This document shows, in pieces, positions 54,098 to 64,000 of a stretch of 64,000 nucleotides of DNA. The number at the start of each line of letters is the position of its first letter. Position 1 is the first letter of the stretch. A program made the position numbers and the translations under genes. The notes under the pieces are model-generated. The model was not told the DNA's origin. It ran no database searches and saw only the letters and a program-made list of their open reading frames with translations. Source of the DNA: Anthopleura xanthogrammica (lineage: Eukaryota > Cnidaria > Anthozoa > Actiniaria > Actiniidae); assembly GCA_964019055.1 (NCBI GenBank), contig OZ025214.1:4268858-4332857 (forward strand), read 5' to 3'.

Positions 54098-55434
54098 ATA
54101 TATCAGGTACACACAGGTATCCTAGTTAGGTATAGATAAAGGTGCACGCAATACAAATACATAGCCACCCTTGAATTGGGAACTGCATTTCCTTCAAAAT
54201 TGGAGTGAAGGAATAAAATGTGAAAAACTTCTCGAAATTATTTCCATAATTCTTCCCGGAAAAGGTTAAGAAGCAATTTCTATTAACACTGAAAACGGAT
54301 AAAAAGGAAACAACTTTTGGATTCCAGAAAAGTGATTGAATGGTGAAAGTATTCGGGTATTTTAATTGGTCTAGAGAGTGGAAGCCATTTGATAGTCTAA
54401 TCTCATAGATACCTCCCACATCCCACTCATTTAACAATAATATTTACATATATAATATTTATTAATATATATGATATATATATATATATTTAATTTTTAT
54501 TCATAGAGTTGGATTACTTTATATAATACTATAAGAATGTTTTTTAAGCGGAGATTTCCTCAGCTACAAAGGAACGCAAGAAAAAGAGAATATTTTGAAG
54601 TTATGACGTTGTATATTTTATCATTTCCGGCGCCTCTGTCAGGTTATAGAGCACGTTCTAGACGTGTCCAGTCAAAAAAGATTTTTCGAAATCCGGGAAG
54701 TTTTTATTTCTGCTCCTGATTATGCTTCTTGCGGTTGTTTATTCCTGTTTTCAACCAGGATCAAGCTATTTTGAGTCTTTCTCACAGTAATACCATCTAG
54801 TAGAGGTCAATGCGAGTAATCCCTTCATCTGTTCCTCGTTAGTTCACTTTTATGATTGGTGGAACGAAAACGAAAAGAATGTCTATTTAAAAGACTGTTT
54901 ATATTCCGGCTAAAATCAGGATTTTGCTTGTCAAACATATTGTTTCTTTCTCCGCAATATGATATAAAACACGACTCAAACTCTTATACATAGGCACAAA
55001 TCTCTGGACACAGTAGTTTACGATTCTGTATTTTATTGCCTAAGGGCTCATTCTTTCGTACACTTACCACTACTTATCATGGGTATTTCGGTAAGTGCTA
55101 GTTACGTCTTGTATTATTATGACTGCTGCATATATTGAACAGATTGGTTTTTACTGATTTTCAAGACTATAATTTTCATCTTGATTTTTTAAAGATTTAT
55201 TTGATATTTTTGTTTAGTTTTTGTTTTACATCACGTGGTCGACGTTTTTCCAAAAAGTACTTCTAAATATTTCTGTTTACAGTTTCTTTCCACTTTGTAA
55301 TCCTTTTCTATTTTGACTTTGTTTCTTAGCATTGTCGTTTTGTCTTCTTTTTAGCTTGTTTTGTCAGTAGAAGTTTCTCTGTTTCTTTGTTTATTATTCT
55401 GCATGTCGTCAAATTTCTCTGCTGGTGTCTCTTG

Positions 55435-55615
55435 CGTGTTTTATTTACTTTCCAATAACGTCTTCTTAGTCTATCGACCTCAACTTCAACTTTCATCAAA
55501 GCTGTCTTTTTTTTGTCAATGGGGTCTTTTGCTAGCCTTATTTACTTTCCAAAAACGTCTTTTCGTCTATCGACCTCAACTTCAATTTTTTTTCAAAAGC
55601 TGTCTATTTTTGTCA
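55435..55615. repeat. two-copy tandem repeat, about 100 bp
   Basis: TTTATTTACTTTCCAATAACG...GTCTATCGACCTCAACTTC...AAAGCTGTCT...TTTGTCAAT occurs twice in direct orientation, from about 55438 and about 55537. Confidence 0.85.
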
Positions 55616-55784
55616 ATAGCCATTGAAACTTGTTCGAACTTATACTGCCACTGCAGTGGTCACAGGGTACAAATCAATTTCCATATCCATCTTTTGTCGT
55701 CCTCTAGACAAATCCACTTGAAATTCATTATGATTTCTATAATATAACAGAGGAATATTTCACAAATTGTTTATCGTTTGTTAA

Positions 55785-55934
55785 CCAAACTTAAACGACT
55801 TTGTAACTACAAGAAGTTTATATGACTACAAAGCAGTCGAACTTCTTGCAGTTAGAGTTGTTTCAGACTGTTCAACGAGCGATAAACGATTTCGGAAATA
55901 TTTCTGGGAGCCCACGTTTTTTCGATTCGCACTG
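55785..55934. mobile_element. Tc1/mariner-type MITE, left-truncated copy
   Basis: The same interior (AACTACAAGAAGTTTAT..GACTACAAA) and right terminus (TTTTTTCGATTCGCACTG followed by TA) as the element at 42508-42715. The left terminus is missing. Confidence 0.8.
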
Positions 55935-56363
55935 TAAATGATTGGCGATATTGGCACGTACTTGTGTTGCATGACGTCTGAGTGACGTAACTGTTCAGCC
56001 AAAGGGAAAGTCACGCATACCTATCATGCCTAGCGTGACTTTTCTTTTAATCTGTTAATACTTACATATTAATCATTAGAATAATAAAGAATCAGAAAAC
56101 ATTTCAAAAGGGAAGGATAGAACTAGAAATTGGTGATCTAAGGGGGAAAAATATTCAATTTTGAAAGATATTTTACGGATTTTGACGACAACCAGATGTG
56201 TGCGCGTGCTGCGATACTGTACCCTGCGGTCATGTACTAATGTAGGCGTGGTGTATTTTGATAAATGATATCTTTTTACATAGCTCATTAAATCATCAAG
56301 AGCCTTGCCTCTCAAATAGTTTTCTGACATACTCTTGTATTCTGCTCTCTGTTCCAGGCGATA

Positions 56364-57497
56364 ATGGCTTCCCTTCTCAGCCGTACTCGATCTCGTTCGC
56401 CAGTTAGCTTCTTGGAATTTCGTGTCATACTCTTGGATAACTCGGAGTTCTCTACGACTTTCGAGTCGAAAGGAGTCAAAGGACTTGAGCTGTTTGACGA
56501 GGTATGCGAGAAAGCTCAAATACCGTTAAGTTACCGAAAATATTTCGGCTTACAGTACGCCGATCGAAAAGATGGCGAAATGAGTTGGCTACTTCTAGAG
56601 AAACCGCTTCGTGGGAAGAAAAAACACAAGGTACAGAACCTTCAACTAGCAGTACAAGTCTTCCCTACTCGGCAACTCAAACTACATCATGACCTTCAGC
56701 TGTTAAGAATGCTAATGTTTCAGTTGAAGGATTTCATCAGTCGAGGTAAATTCCACCTGCCTATAAACAAACACGCTATCCTTGATAGCTATTTTGCACA
56801 GGCTGAGCTTGGTGATTATAACGAAGAAAACCATGGTTATGGCTACCTTGAAGGCTTATTAGGATCAACCTTTTTCTCCCACCCTAGTTTTATTAACTCC
56901 AACTTTGATATCAACGAAGCTGTCTACGAAACGATGGTAACTGACTTACACAAGTCACGCAAGGGAATGACAACCAAAGAGGCCTTGTTAGCATTTATAG
57001 ATCTTTGCCAGAGCGTCCAGGGGTATGGTGAATTGATCCACAGGGGTGCGACAGATGAGGATGGAAACGAAATACTATTTGTAATCGCTACTAAAGGACT
57101 GCAAGTGTTTTTACCCAACGAATATCGAGAACCAGGGAAACTTCTCAACGACTTTCCATTGGATAGCGTGGTCTCCGTCATGAGTAATAAATCCAAGTTT
57201 TATCTGACTGTAGTATCGAAATACTCCTATGGCCCCCCGGAAACCGTCTATACCTATCGTTTCCATGGACATTTTGGGTACCTACAGGCTGAACGAGCCG
57301 TGGCAGATTGCTTGAATCATAAAAATTTGGCCTTCGACACGGCCACTCTAGAGAAGAAAGACAAACGAAGTAAATCGTTGGAGGACATAACTCGACCCAA
57401 TTCTCTGGCGGTTCCTTTGGCTGGGAGATCTCGGTCACACAGCCCGATGGCGTCGTTGAGGAAACAGATGAGAGTAGTGCAGGGTGGTCACGTCTAG
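56364..57497 (+). CDS. FERM-domain protein, intronless
   Basis: One exon, 377 residues. Nearly the whole protein is a three-lobed FERM domain. F1 is ubiquitin-like, from about residue 17 (FLEFRVILLDNSEFSTTFESK...GLELFDEVCEKAQI). F2 is helical, about 105-220 (HHDLQLLRMLMFQLKDFISRG; LDSYFAQAELGDYNEENHGYG). F3 is PH/PTB-like, about 222-325 (GNEILFVIATKGLQVFLP; FPLDSVVSVMSNKSKFYLTVV). A Ser/Arg-rich tail follows (RSKSLEDI, RSRSHSPMASLRKQM). The layout resembles FRMD and protein 4.1-type family members, but no phosphatase, actin-binding or PDZ domain follows. FERM proteins tie membrane receptors to the cortex; the partner here is unknown. The chosen ATG lies seven codons before the first possible alternative. 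Absence of introns suggests a retrocopy, yet the frame is intact. Confidence 0.9.
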   Translation: MASLLSRTRSRSPVSFLEFRVILLDNSEFSTTFESKGVKGLELFDEVCEKAQIPLSYRKYFGLQYADRKDGEMSWLLLEKPLRGKKKHKVQNLQLAVQVFPTRQLKLHHDLQLLRMLMFQLKDFISRGKFHLPINKHAILDSYFAQAELGDYNEENHGYGYLEGLLGSTFFSHPSFINSNFDINEAVYETMVTDLHKSRKGMTTKEALLAFIDLCQSVQGYGELIHRGATDEDGNEILFVIATKGLQVFLPNEYREPGKLLNDFPLDSVVSVMSNKSKFYLTVVSKYSYGPPETVYTYRFHGHFGYLQAERAVADCLNHKNLAFDTATLEKKDKRSKSLEDITRPNSLAVPLAGRSRSHSPMASLRKQMRVVQGGHV

Positions 57498-58961
57498 AGT
57501 GTTAACAAAGAAAAAAAATTGGTTCGGGCGTACCGTGACCGTGACGGTGATTAGAGAAGAAGAGAAGAGAAGATGTTTTTATGGCCCTGATGGAAAAGTT
57601 TTGGCTGGTGTGCTGTGCCTTGAGCGTTACCTTACCGTGTCGTGCCGAAATTTGTGGCACTCCTTCGAAATTTATTCATATTGAACTAGACGGATAATCA
57701 GCTACAGAAAGCATAACCCAAGTCATTGTAGCTGACAAAAATGTGTTTGCAGGAAGCAGCTGAGAGAGAAAAAAATTAAAATTTCATGTCAAGAAGAGGA
57801 CTTTTTGAAACGAAGAAAAGGTTTGGAGATTTTGACCTAGCCCAGCTGCTGTGGAAAAGATGTTTTTGAGAAAGTTATGGTCTATCTTTGGTATCATTCG
57901 TATATTGACACCCAAGCTAGACCACAATGCACCTAGTTCATGGAACCTAATTCACAAACGACTTACTCTATAGCTATTTTTATGAGTCAAACTATGAAAG
58001 CCATCGATTGAAATACTTTTATATATCAACTTTTTTTAATATCCTTCCATGAAGAATTATAGTTTGTTGTGTCTAGAATTTTGTACGAGTGGAAAACTTG
58101 CGGTACTGATTTGGCGAACCTACGCTTTTCTTATTAAATCGAATAATATATTTTTGATGCGTAGGTCTGTTCTCTTATCAAACAACTATCAACCAATCAG
58201 CTCGCGAGAAAATTTAAAATTGTCAGTGATAAAAAGTAGCATTGAAATGGCTTCCCATTGTCGACGCGTAGTCAAGGTTACGGCAAAGCTACAGTACAGA
58301 TACACTAATTTGCCGTGGTTTTCCCCCACTCATCCATACTCCAAGTAAGAGAAAGTCATTTCAATTCTAAAGTAGAAAAAAATGCTAAGACATTTGGAAT
58401 TTGGAAGGGTACTGTACTGTTTTACACTCGTACAAAATCAAGTTTCTTTAAAAAATCATATATAATTATTATATAAATTAGGAGACAATAATTCTCCCTT
58501 AGAACTTTTGTACGATAGCTGCCGGCTTTGCCGGTTAACAGTGATTTGTTAAGTATCATTATTCCAGGAAAATATGGCTTTAACTATAACAATATAATAA
58601 CAAACTGTCAAAAATTAATTGTAAAATAGTTAATGTATTATATTCTTGCATCTTATCCTATTTTATTTTTTGTATAAAGTATAACACGCGACGAATAAAA
58701 TTACAAAAAAGATATATTTTTACTCGAAAACGAGAAAATTCATTTGGAAAGTTTCAAATAATGACCAAGTTTACTTGATGACAAAAAATGTTTACACAGT
58801 AATAGAAAATGATAGGTAACCACGGAAAATGAAAGCTCATTTTGGAATGTTGATACGTCTATGAATAATTTTCACGAGAATTTTGTATAAACAAACTGAA
58901 GAAGGAAGCCATTTCACTGCTTTAGTGTGAATGTCGAGCACAACTTTTGGGAGGCTTTAAA
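57498..58961. other. gene-free stretch between FERM and F-box genes
   Basis: No exon was seen. It is AT-rich, with an inverted copy of the AAGCTAGACCACAATGCACC word near 57912-57931 that is related to repeats around 42030-42190. Confidence 0.55.
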
Positions 58962-58973
58962 TTTCGCGGGAAA
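58962..58973. promoter_or_regulatory. E2F-like site upstream of the F-box gene
   Basis: TTTCGCGGGAAA is a full match to the E2F consensus, about 120 bases before the start codon and close to other CG-rich bases (AGCGCTCGCGCTC). Confidence 0.5.
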
Positions 58974-59068
58974 AGCGCTCGCGCTCAGTTGTGATGGCGT
59001 GGATTTAGCGTCATTTTAAACGATTGTGACGACGAAAAATCGTTAATTTTCAAAGATTGTCGATCAAA

Positions 59069-59098
59069 ATGTCAGATGTATTTGGAGTAGAAACATGA
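59069..59098 (+). CDS. nine-codon upstream ORF overlapping the main start
   Basis: ATG at 59069 opens a frame of nine codons ending in TGA at 59096-59098. The stop overlaps the main ATG at 59095-59097 as ATGA. If the 5' UTR includes it, ribosomes would reach the main start by leaky scanning or by reinitiation. No protein function is implied. Confidence 0.45.
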   Translation: MSDVFGVET

Positions 59099-62000
59099 TT
59101 GCTGCAGACGAAGATTTTTCTAGCACGACTAACGAGAAAAGTGGCGACAATGAAATAATTATCGCTACTACCAAAATCCATAACGATTTTAATACTGATG
59201 AAGACGGCTGTTCATCTAAACTCGACGAAAAAAGTCCTGAATCGGACTTGGATAGTGATTCTGCAGTTAGTGTTTTGAACCATCTGAATGAAAAGTCGGA
59301 CGGACGAAGTGATGATGCCCCTTCGAGGTCCTCCTCGATTCAGTCTGATAAATCAGCGATAATTCGTCTGAGCAGCGAACTTTTGAAGGCCAAACAAAGC
59401 AACTGGGAGGTGGTGGACGCGCTAACTTCTGCTTACGATGACATCCGTGATTTACGGAAGCGAGAACAAAGACTGAATAATCTCCTAACTGGTAATCTTG
59501 ATAATGCAGAGAGTACCTCTCAGGCTGATGCGCTGGGGTCTCATAAAGCTACCGAGGTTAAAATACTGCAGTCTCAATTAGAGATTAGAGGAGAGGAGTT
59601 ATCCAAGGCTAAAGATAATATTCGTCGTCTGATGGGAGAAAGAGATCGACTCAAAGAAGAATGCTCCAAAACTCGTGCAAGTTTAAGACTTTTGACTTTA
59701 CAGGATAAAAGAAAAGAAACGGAAATAGCCGTGGGAGAGAATAATCTAAAGTCTTTGAAGGAGGAAATGAGGGAGAAAGATGATATGGGGTTAGTTTTGA
59801 AGGAAAATGTATTCAATTTAGAACATCAGCTGAGGCAGGCTAAAAACAGTGCTCAGAAAACCGAAGCGGGGAAGGAAATTTTGAAGGATAATCTGAAACA
59901 ACGTGAAGACGAGATTATCGAGTTGAAAAGAAAGTTGAAGGAACTCGAAAACGAACATGATCTTGTTCAATCCGACCTGTCTTTGAGAACATCTGAACTT
60001 GCGAGAATAAAATCCAACGAGTCGACTGATATTTTTAAAGAGATTGAAAACGAATTAGCGAAGGAACTTAATAAAATGGAATTAAAACTTATTGAAATGA
60101 AAGAGAAAAGCCAGCAAGATGATCAAACGATTGCTGAGATGAGAGAAAAACTGAAGGAATGGGAAAAGTATGGATCAAGGTAAAGATCAAAAATCTTTCT
60201 CTTCTTATAATAATTAGGATTTGACAAATGTACATAAAGACTGGTTTATTTACTCATTGAGTAAATGTGTCACGCACGCGGAAATGAAAAAATGAAATTG
60301 CGTGACGAAATGTTTTTCAAGCCTTCTGAGAATTGATACATTTTTACAATCTTTGGCCGGCTTCACCGGCACAGCTGAAGAAAGAAAGGAAGGAAGGAAG
60401 GAAGAAAAAATAATTACATAACTGTGAGGTTAATCGTGTTACCCTCATAAAACAAAGATTAAAGTAAAATATATTAAAAAGAGAGACAAAAGGAATGAAA
60501 CAAAAAAGATAGCGAGAAAAAAATAATGAAAGAAAAATTCATCGCAGTTTTTTGATTTTAGGCCCAATTCAGACATCGAACTTTTACTGCGTCGAATCTG
60601 TTTGCATTTCAGCAACTAAGAAAGCGCCGAGAACTACCATATAAGGCTTCAGTTCTTTTGCTTAGCGCCAGGAGACGATACTCTACTATATTTTAAGGGA
60701 AAACAACGCTCGACGCGGCAAAAATTCGACATCTCAATTGGGTCTTAGATTTTATTCTGTTGGTGCTACAATTGTAGAAATAAAATGACTTTCTAATTTT
60801 AGCCCTGTTGTTACGGATAAAGTCAATAGAGAGCTTCGCTGCAACAAGCTCGTAGAGCAAATTTAGTATAGCTACTGTCAAAAACTCAAGGTACATTGAG
60901 TGCCGTGATCGTGACGGTCCGTGGTCGAACATTTTGATTCGATAAACAAGGATCTGGCTTGTTGTGATTGGCCGTCTGTGCCGCCGGTGACGTCATAAAG
61001 TAGAAACGAACGTCGCGCGCACGCAATAGACGCATCAAGAGTTCCGCGCTGCTGCTCAATGCGCATGCTCGGTAGATTAAAAAGTGGGATGATATTTTGT
61101 ATAATATGCAATTTTTCGGTATATTTGATTCAGAATTCGCTTAACGGTACGCGATCTTGAATATTTAGTGAAAATCGTACTTGACAAGAAAGATACAACT
61201 AAAATATAGCATATTTTACGAATTTTATCCCACTTTTTAATCCCCTGAGCATGCGCTTAGAGCAATAGCGCGGAACTCTTGATGCGTGTATGTCGCGTCA
61301 GGATCATGGAACCGCACCTGCGTTTTCCACTGATTGACTGTGCTCTAATCTGTTTTTTGTTGTTGTTGTTTTTGTTGATAGGATGAGCAAAACAATGGAC
61401 GAATACATCAATGAAGTCAACTCCCAACAGCTTGAGGCTCGTAAAGAAATTTCAAAATATATCGCGAACTTAGAGAAGGAGCTAGCCCAGGTAAAGGCTC
61501 GACAACAACCACATGAAAGAGGAGAGTTTGTTGACCAATTATTTCAACGAAATGCGCTATCGCGATCGCCTAGAAAACGAAGCCCAGGAAAAAAGCTTCC
61601 TGCTCTTCGATGGTCACCGGAAGCAACTCTACCAACTACTAGCAGAAAAATGAGCGATTCTTCTTTATCCAGTGCACTAGATAGCGAGGGTTCTACGGAG
61701 GACATAGGATATTACCACTCGGATGTCAACGAATCTGACATCTCTCGACCTTCAAGCTCACACAAGGGACATAGAAGAACACTACCTATGACACCCAGTG
61801 ATATTGAGGTCCTTTGCGGTGACAGTCCCGAGGAGTATTTTGCTAAGCAGAGCAGGAAGAAGAAGCAACCTGATAGATCTGATCATCACAGAACTCGTGT
61901 CTTTCCACGCATACCTAACAACCAGGATTCAGGGCTGGGAGAAAGTCTTCGGTGTCGAGAGGATGTCAGAGCAGTAAGCCCGAAGACTACCTACCAATGG

Positions 62001-63438
62001 AGGAAGAAATCACAAGGTACTATTAATAGTTCTAATATAAATACTTGTGTCACTCTAGAGGCCTGTATAAATACAGATTGGCTTCTTCTATTTGCGGAAA
62101 TCTTATTCATAAAAAAAGAAGCCGATTTTTTTTAGCAGAATTTCATGGAAGAAACACCCATTTTAAAGCCGTTCTCGACGTTTCTGTTGCTTGCGCGCGC
62201 AGTATTTTCTCTAAATACTCCTATTTCAATTTACTATTATTTCTACTTTTAAGAAAAATGTTTTGCTTGTGGCCAGAAAAAATGTTGCGCGATTGAGCTA
62301 TCGAGGAATCATCGCTAAAAACAGAGAATAAATTTACAAACTACGGTTCCTACACAGGGTTGTTTTCTCGAGTACTTCAAAAAATGAAAGATATCGTCTT
62401 CCTTTTATTCAAATAGTTAAAGAAAAAATCGATACTGAAGTTACCAAACTTGTATTTATCAGAAAGGAAGATGAGACCTAGCAGTGCGTACAGTCGTTGC
62501 GGAGAGGCAGCTGATGATGAGTCAGATAGCTTTCCAACTATTACCCCAATATCGCTTGACACAGGGAGCCCACACTCTACTGGTGCTGAATCTGAACCAA
62601 CCCACAAGCCTATGAAGACTGACATTACGACATCTAGCCCAATTAAAAAAAGAAATCAAAGTATGGAGCCTTTGTTAGTTATATTTTATAGTGCACCCCC
62701 AAAAAAATTACACAGTAAAGAGCGCGACTGAAATTAATATTCAAAGCGCGCACTTAGTTGTTGTCAATGGCGCAACAAGTGACGTGGGGTATGCGCGTAA
62801 GAGATGTGCGCTCTACGTTTATGAATTTGCAAGAATATTGCGCGCCAGAGATATTATTTGTAGAGGGAAGTGCGTGATGGAAGTAATAATTGTGTAGAGT
62901 GCGCGCTAGATATAATTGCATTACTCACATTTTATAGTGCGCGTGAGAATCATTGCTCAGTGAATGTGTACATCAAACACATGACTCACAACGGAGAGTG
63001 TGCGCAAAAGATTTGGCTAACTTTTGCAACGAAGTTGCGCAACTATTTTTTGTTGTTGCACGGCGCGGTAATAAGAGCCACATTCACTCTGCAACGTGTA
63101 ACGCAACAATGTTGCGCAACAACTGAAATTGCACGATTTTGTTGCTTGTATTACCGCACCTTTACGCCTTGCGGCAACATCACAGCTCCTTGATCCAGCA
63201 CTTTGTAGGTCTAAGATGTTCGTGACTGTTTTATCTTTCAGTCCCTCTTCGCCGATTCTTGTCACATGACAGAGTTCGAGCTCACAGGCGACATGCCGCG
63301 TTATTGCTAGTATTTCGTTATCTAACACCCCTTGAACTTTGTGGCTTGGCTCAAGTCTGTAGAGAATGGAGAAGCTTGAGTGAGCATCCGTCGCTATGGA
63401 AACACGTATCTCTGGTGGATACCGCTGTAAATAATATG
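59095..63438 (+). CDS. coiled-coil F-box protein, FBXO41-like (partial; continues past the window)
   Basis: Four exons are visible: 59095-60179, 61382-62016, 62463-62660 and 63242-63438, giving 705 residues in consistent phase. The last ends at a GTACGT donor. The N-terminus (1-90) is acidic and Ser-rich. From about 90 to 361 and into exon 2 there is a long heptad-rich coiled coil (LNNLLTGNLDNAE; LKEEMREKDDMGLVLKENVFNLEHQLRQ; EISKYIANLEKELAQV). A disordered Ser/Arg stretch follows (SRSPRKRSPGKKL). The last exon encodes an F-box: HAALLLVFRYLTPLELCGLA followed by QVCREWRSLSEHPSLW. Coiled coil plus F-box and the wording of the box match FBXO41 best among those I know; the zinc finger of vertebrate FBXO41 is not seen. 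F-box proteins bind Skp1 in SCF ubiquitin ligases. The C-terminal LRR-like part should lie beyond 64000. Exon 3 to 4 splicing is the least certain junction. Confidence 0.65.
61012..61297. mobile_element. long-TIR foldback element in F-box gene intron 1
   Basis: Arms of about 75 bases (61012-61090 and 61227-61297). The left contains ACGCATCAAGAGTTCCGCGC and GATTAAAAAGTGGGAT; the right is the reverse complement with a few changes. The loop of about 140 bases is AT-rich. Confidence 0.85.
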
Positions 63439-63639
63439 GTACGTATTGCTGGCTCACGCGAATGTTTTATTTTTTATTTTTACGATGACAAAAACAGCAA
63501 TTTCAGTAGACCCAAAGGTTTTATGCTTATTATTTTAATCTTATTTGATAGTCTTTGCTGTCAATATCAAGGCGATGCAAGCCTCTGCAGCATCTTTTAC
63601 TTAAAGGTAATGTTTGTATTAATTTATTATTAAGGTCAA

Positions 63640-63970
63640 ACCAATGTAAGGGTATGTTTGGGAATGGAGTGGGAATGCACATGTCTCTCACCTCTGGGGT
63701 CTCCGGTTCAAGAGGCCATTTTAGCTCGGGCGTTTCTTTTGCCCATTTCAGACCACGTGTCATTCCTTTGACAATAGAATTCTTTGTTGAATTTGCGTCC
63801 AAACAAAGAAAATGATACTCAAGGGAATGACACGTGGTCTGCAATAAGAGAAACATTACGCCCAAGGTAAAAAGGTCTATTCCTGGACTCGGCATCACAT
63901 GTGGTAGAGTTTGTTGTGTCTCTCCTTTGATTCGAGGATGCAGGGATGGGATAGGATGACTGGAGGGGAA
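63640..63970 (+). mobile_element. tRNA-derived SINE interrupted by a MITE
   Basis: The head (ATGTCTCTCACCTCTGGGGT CTCCGGTTCA) stops at about 63711. The body resumes at about 63880 with ATTCCTGGACTCGGCATCAC and TTGTGTCTCTCCTTTGATTC. Joining the two halves restores the B-box region GGTTC-ATTCCTGG seen in the copy at 51233. Confidence 0.75.
63712..63879. mobile_element. MITE, family B, inserted in a SINE
   Basis: The left arm is CTCGGGCGTTTCTTTTGCCC, ATTTCAGACCACGTGTCATTC. The right arm is GAATGACACGTGGTCTGC..ACATTACGCCCAAG, ending AAAAAGGTCT. Same family as 38568-38742. The surrounding SINE is split in its B box. Confidence 0.8.
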
Positions 63971-64000
63971 AACTTTGTACTCCTGCTGCTTAGGCGATCA

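Larger units (their letters stand above)
54098..56363. other. gene-free stretch between HAUS8 and the FERM gene
   Basis: No exon was recognised. It includes a two-copy tandem repeat at 55435-55615 and the truncated mariner-type MITE at 55785-55934. The rest is AT-rich. Confidence 0.6.

Noticed and set aside
58049..58348. 99-codon plus-strand open frame
   Set aside because: No recognisable domain, AT-rich composition and no splice signals linking it to neighbours.
63439..63633. Continuation of the F-box frame past 63438
   Set aside because: A GTACGT donor follows the conserved box, and the continuing frame is low-complexity and unlike F-box proteins, so it is intron read-through.

Overview
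The window looks like nuclear DNA of a non-bilaterian or early-branching metazoan, most likely an anthozoan cnidarian (sea anemone or coral). The evidence is an AT-rich sequence, genes cut into many small exons with GT..AG introns of a few hundred bases, animal-only families (COE/EBF, attractin, TMC, HAUS8, aminergic-type GPCR, FERM, F-box), and introns crowded with tRNA-derived SINEs, hairpin MITEs and microsatellites. The species was not determined. Exon boundaries below were read by hand from splice signals, reading-frame continuity and protein family likeness; no search was run.

Layout. 1-2439: no gene seen, only low-complexity ATTC-rich DNA. 2440-3543: an intronless class A GPCR with aminergic hallmarks. 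7463-11422: a roughly 4 kb DNA transposon whose ends fit the CACTA/EnSpm (CMC) type. Its terminal inverted repeats begin CACTYGACG and are flanked by a 3-bp AGA duplication. It carries a five-exon accessory gene on the minus strand, a broken transposase-like N-terminal fragment on the plus strand, and a 46-bp hairpin minisatellite near its left end. 14539-21031: a complete 14-exon COE/EBF transcription factor. 22906-40431: a complete 29-exon attractin with signal peptide, CUB, EGF, kelch, PSI, laminin-EGF, one membrane segment and the attractin cytoplasmic tail, but without the C-type lectin domain. 43277-45562: an intronless TMC-family membrane protein. 46191-54097: a complete 17-exon HAUS8 (augmin subunit). 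56364-57497: an intronless FERM-domain protein. 59095 to beyond the right edge: a coiled-coil F-box protein, FBXO41-like, of which four exons are visible.

All seven recognised host genes lie on the plus strand. They have unrelated jobs (signalling receptor, developmental transcription factor, membrane adaptor, mechanosensory-type channel, spindle microtubule nucleation, membrane-cortex linker, ubiquitin ligase adaptor), so no operon or pathway cluster is evident. Very intron-rich genes alternate with single-exon ones (GPCR, TMC, FERM), which may have arisen by retroposition.

The most unusual items are the CACTA-like element with its uncharacterised accessory gene, the lectin-less attractin, several hairpin MITE families (one copy inserted into a SINE, one with telomere-like DNA in its loop), and a short upstream ORF that overlaps the start codon of the F-box gene by ATGA.
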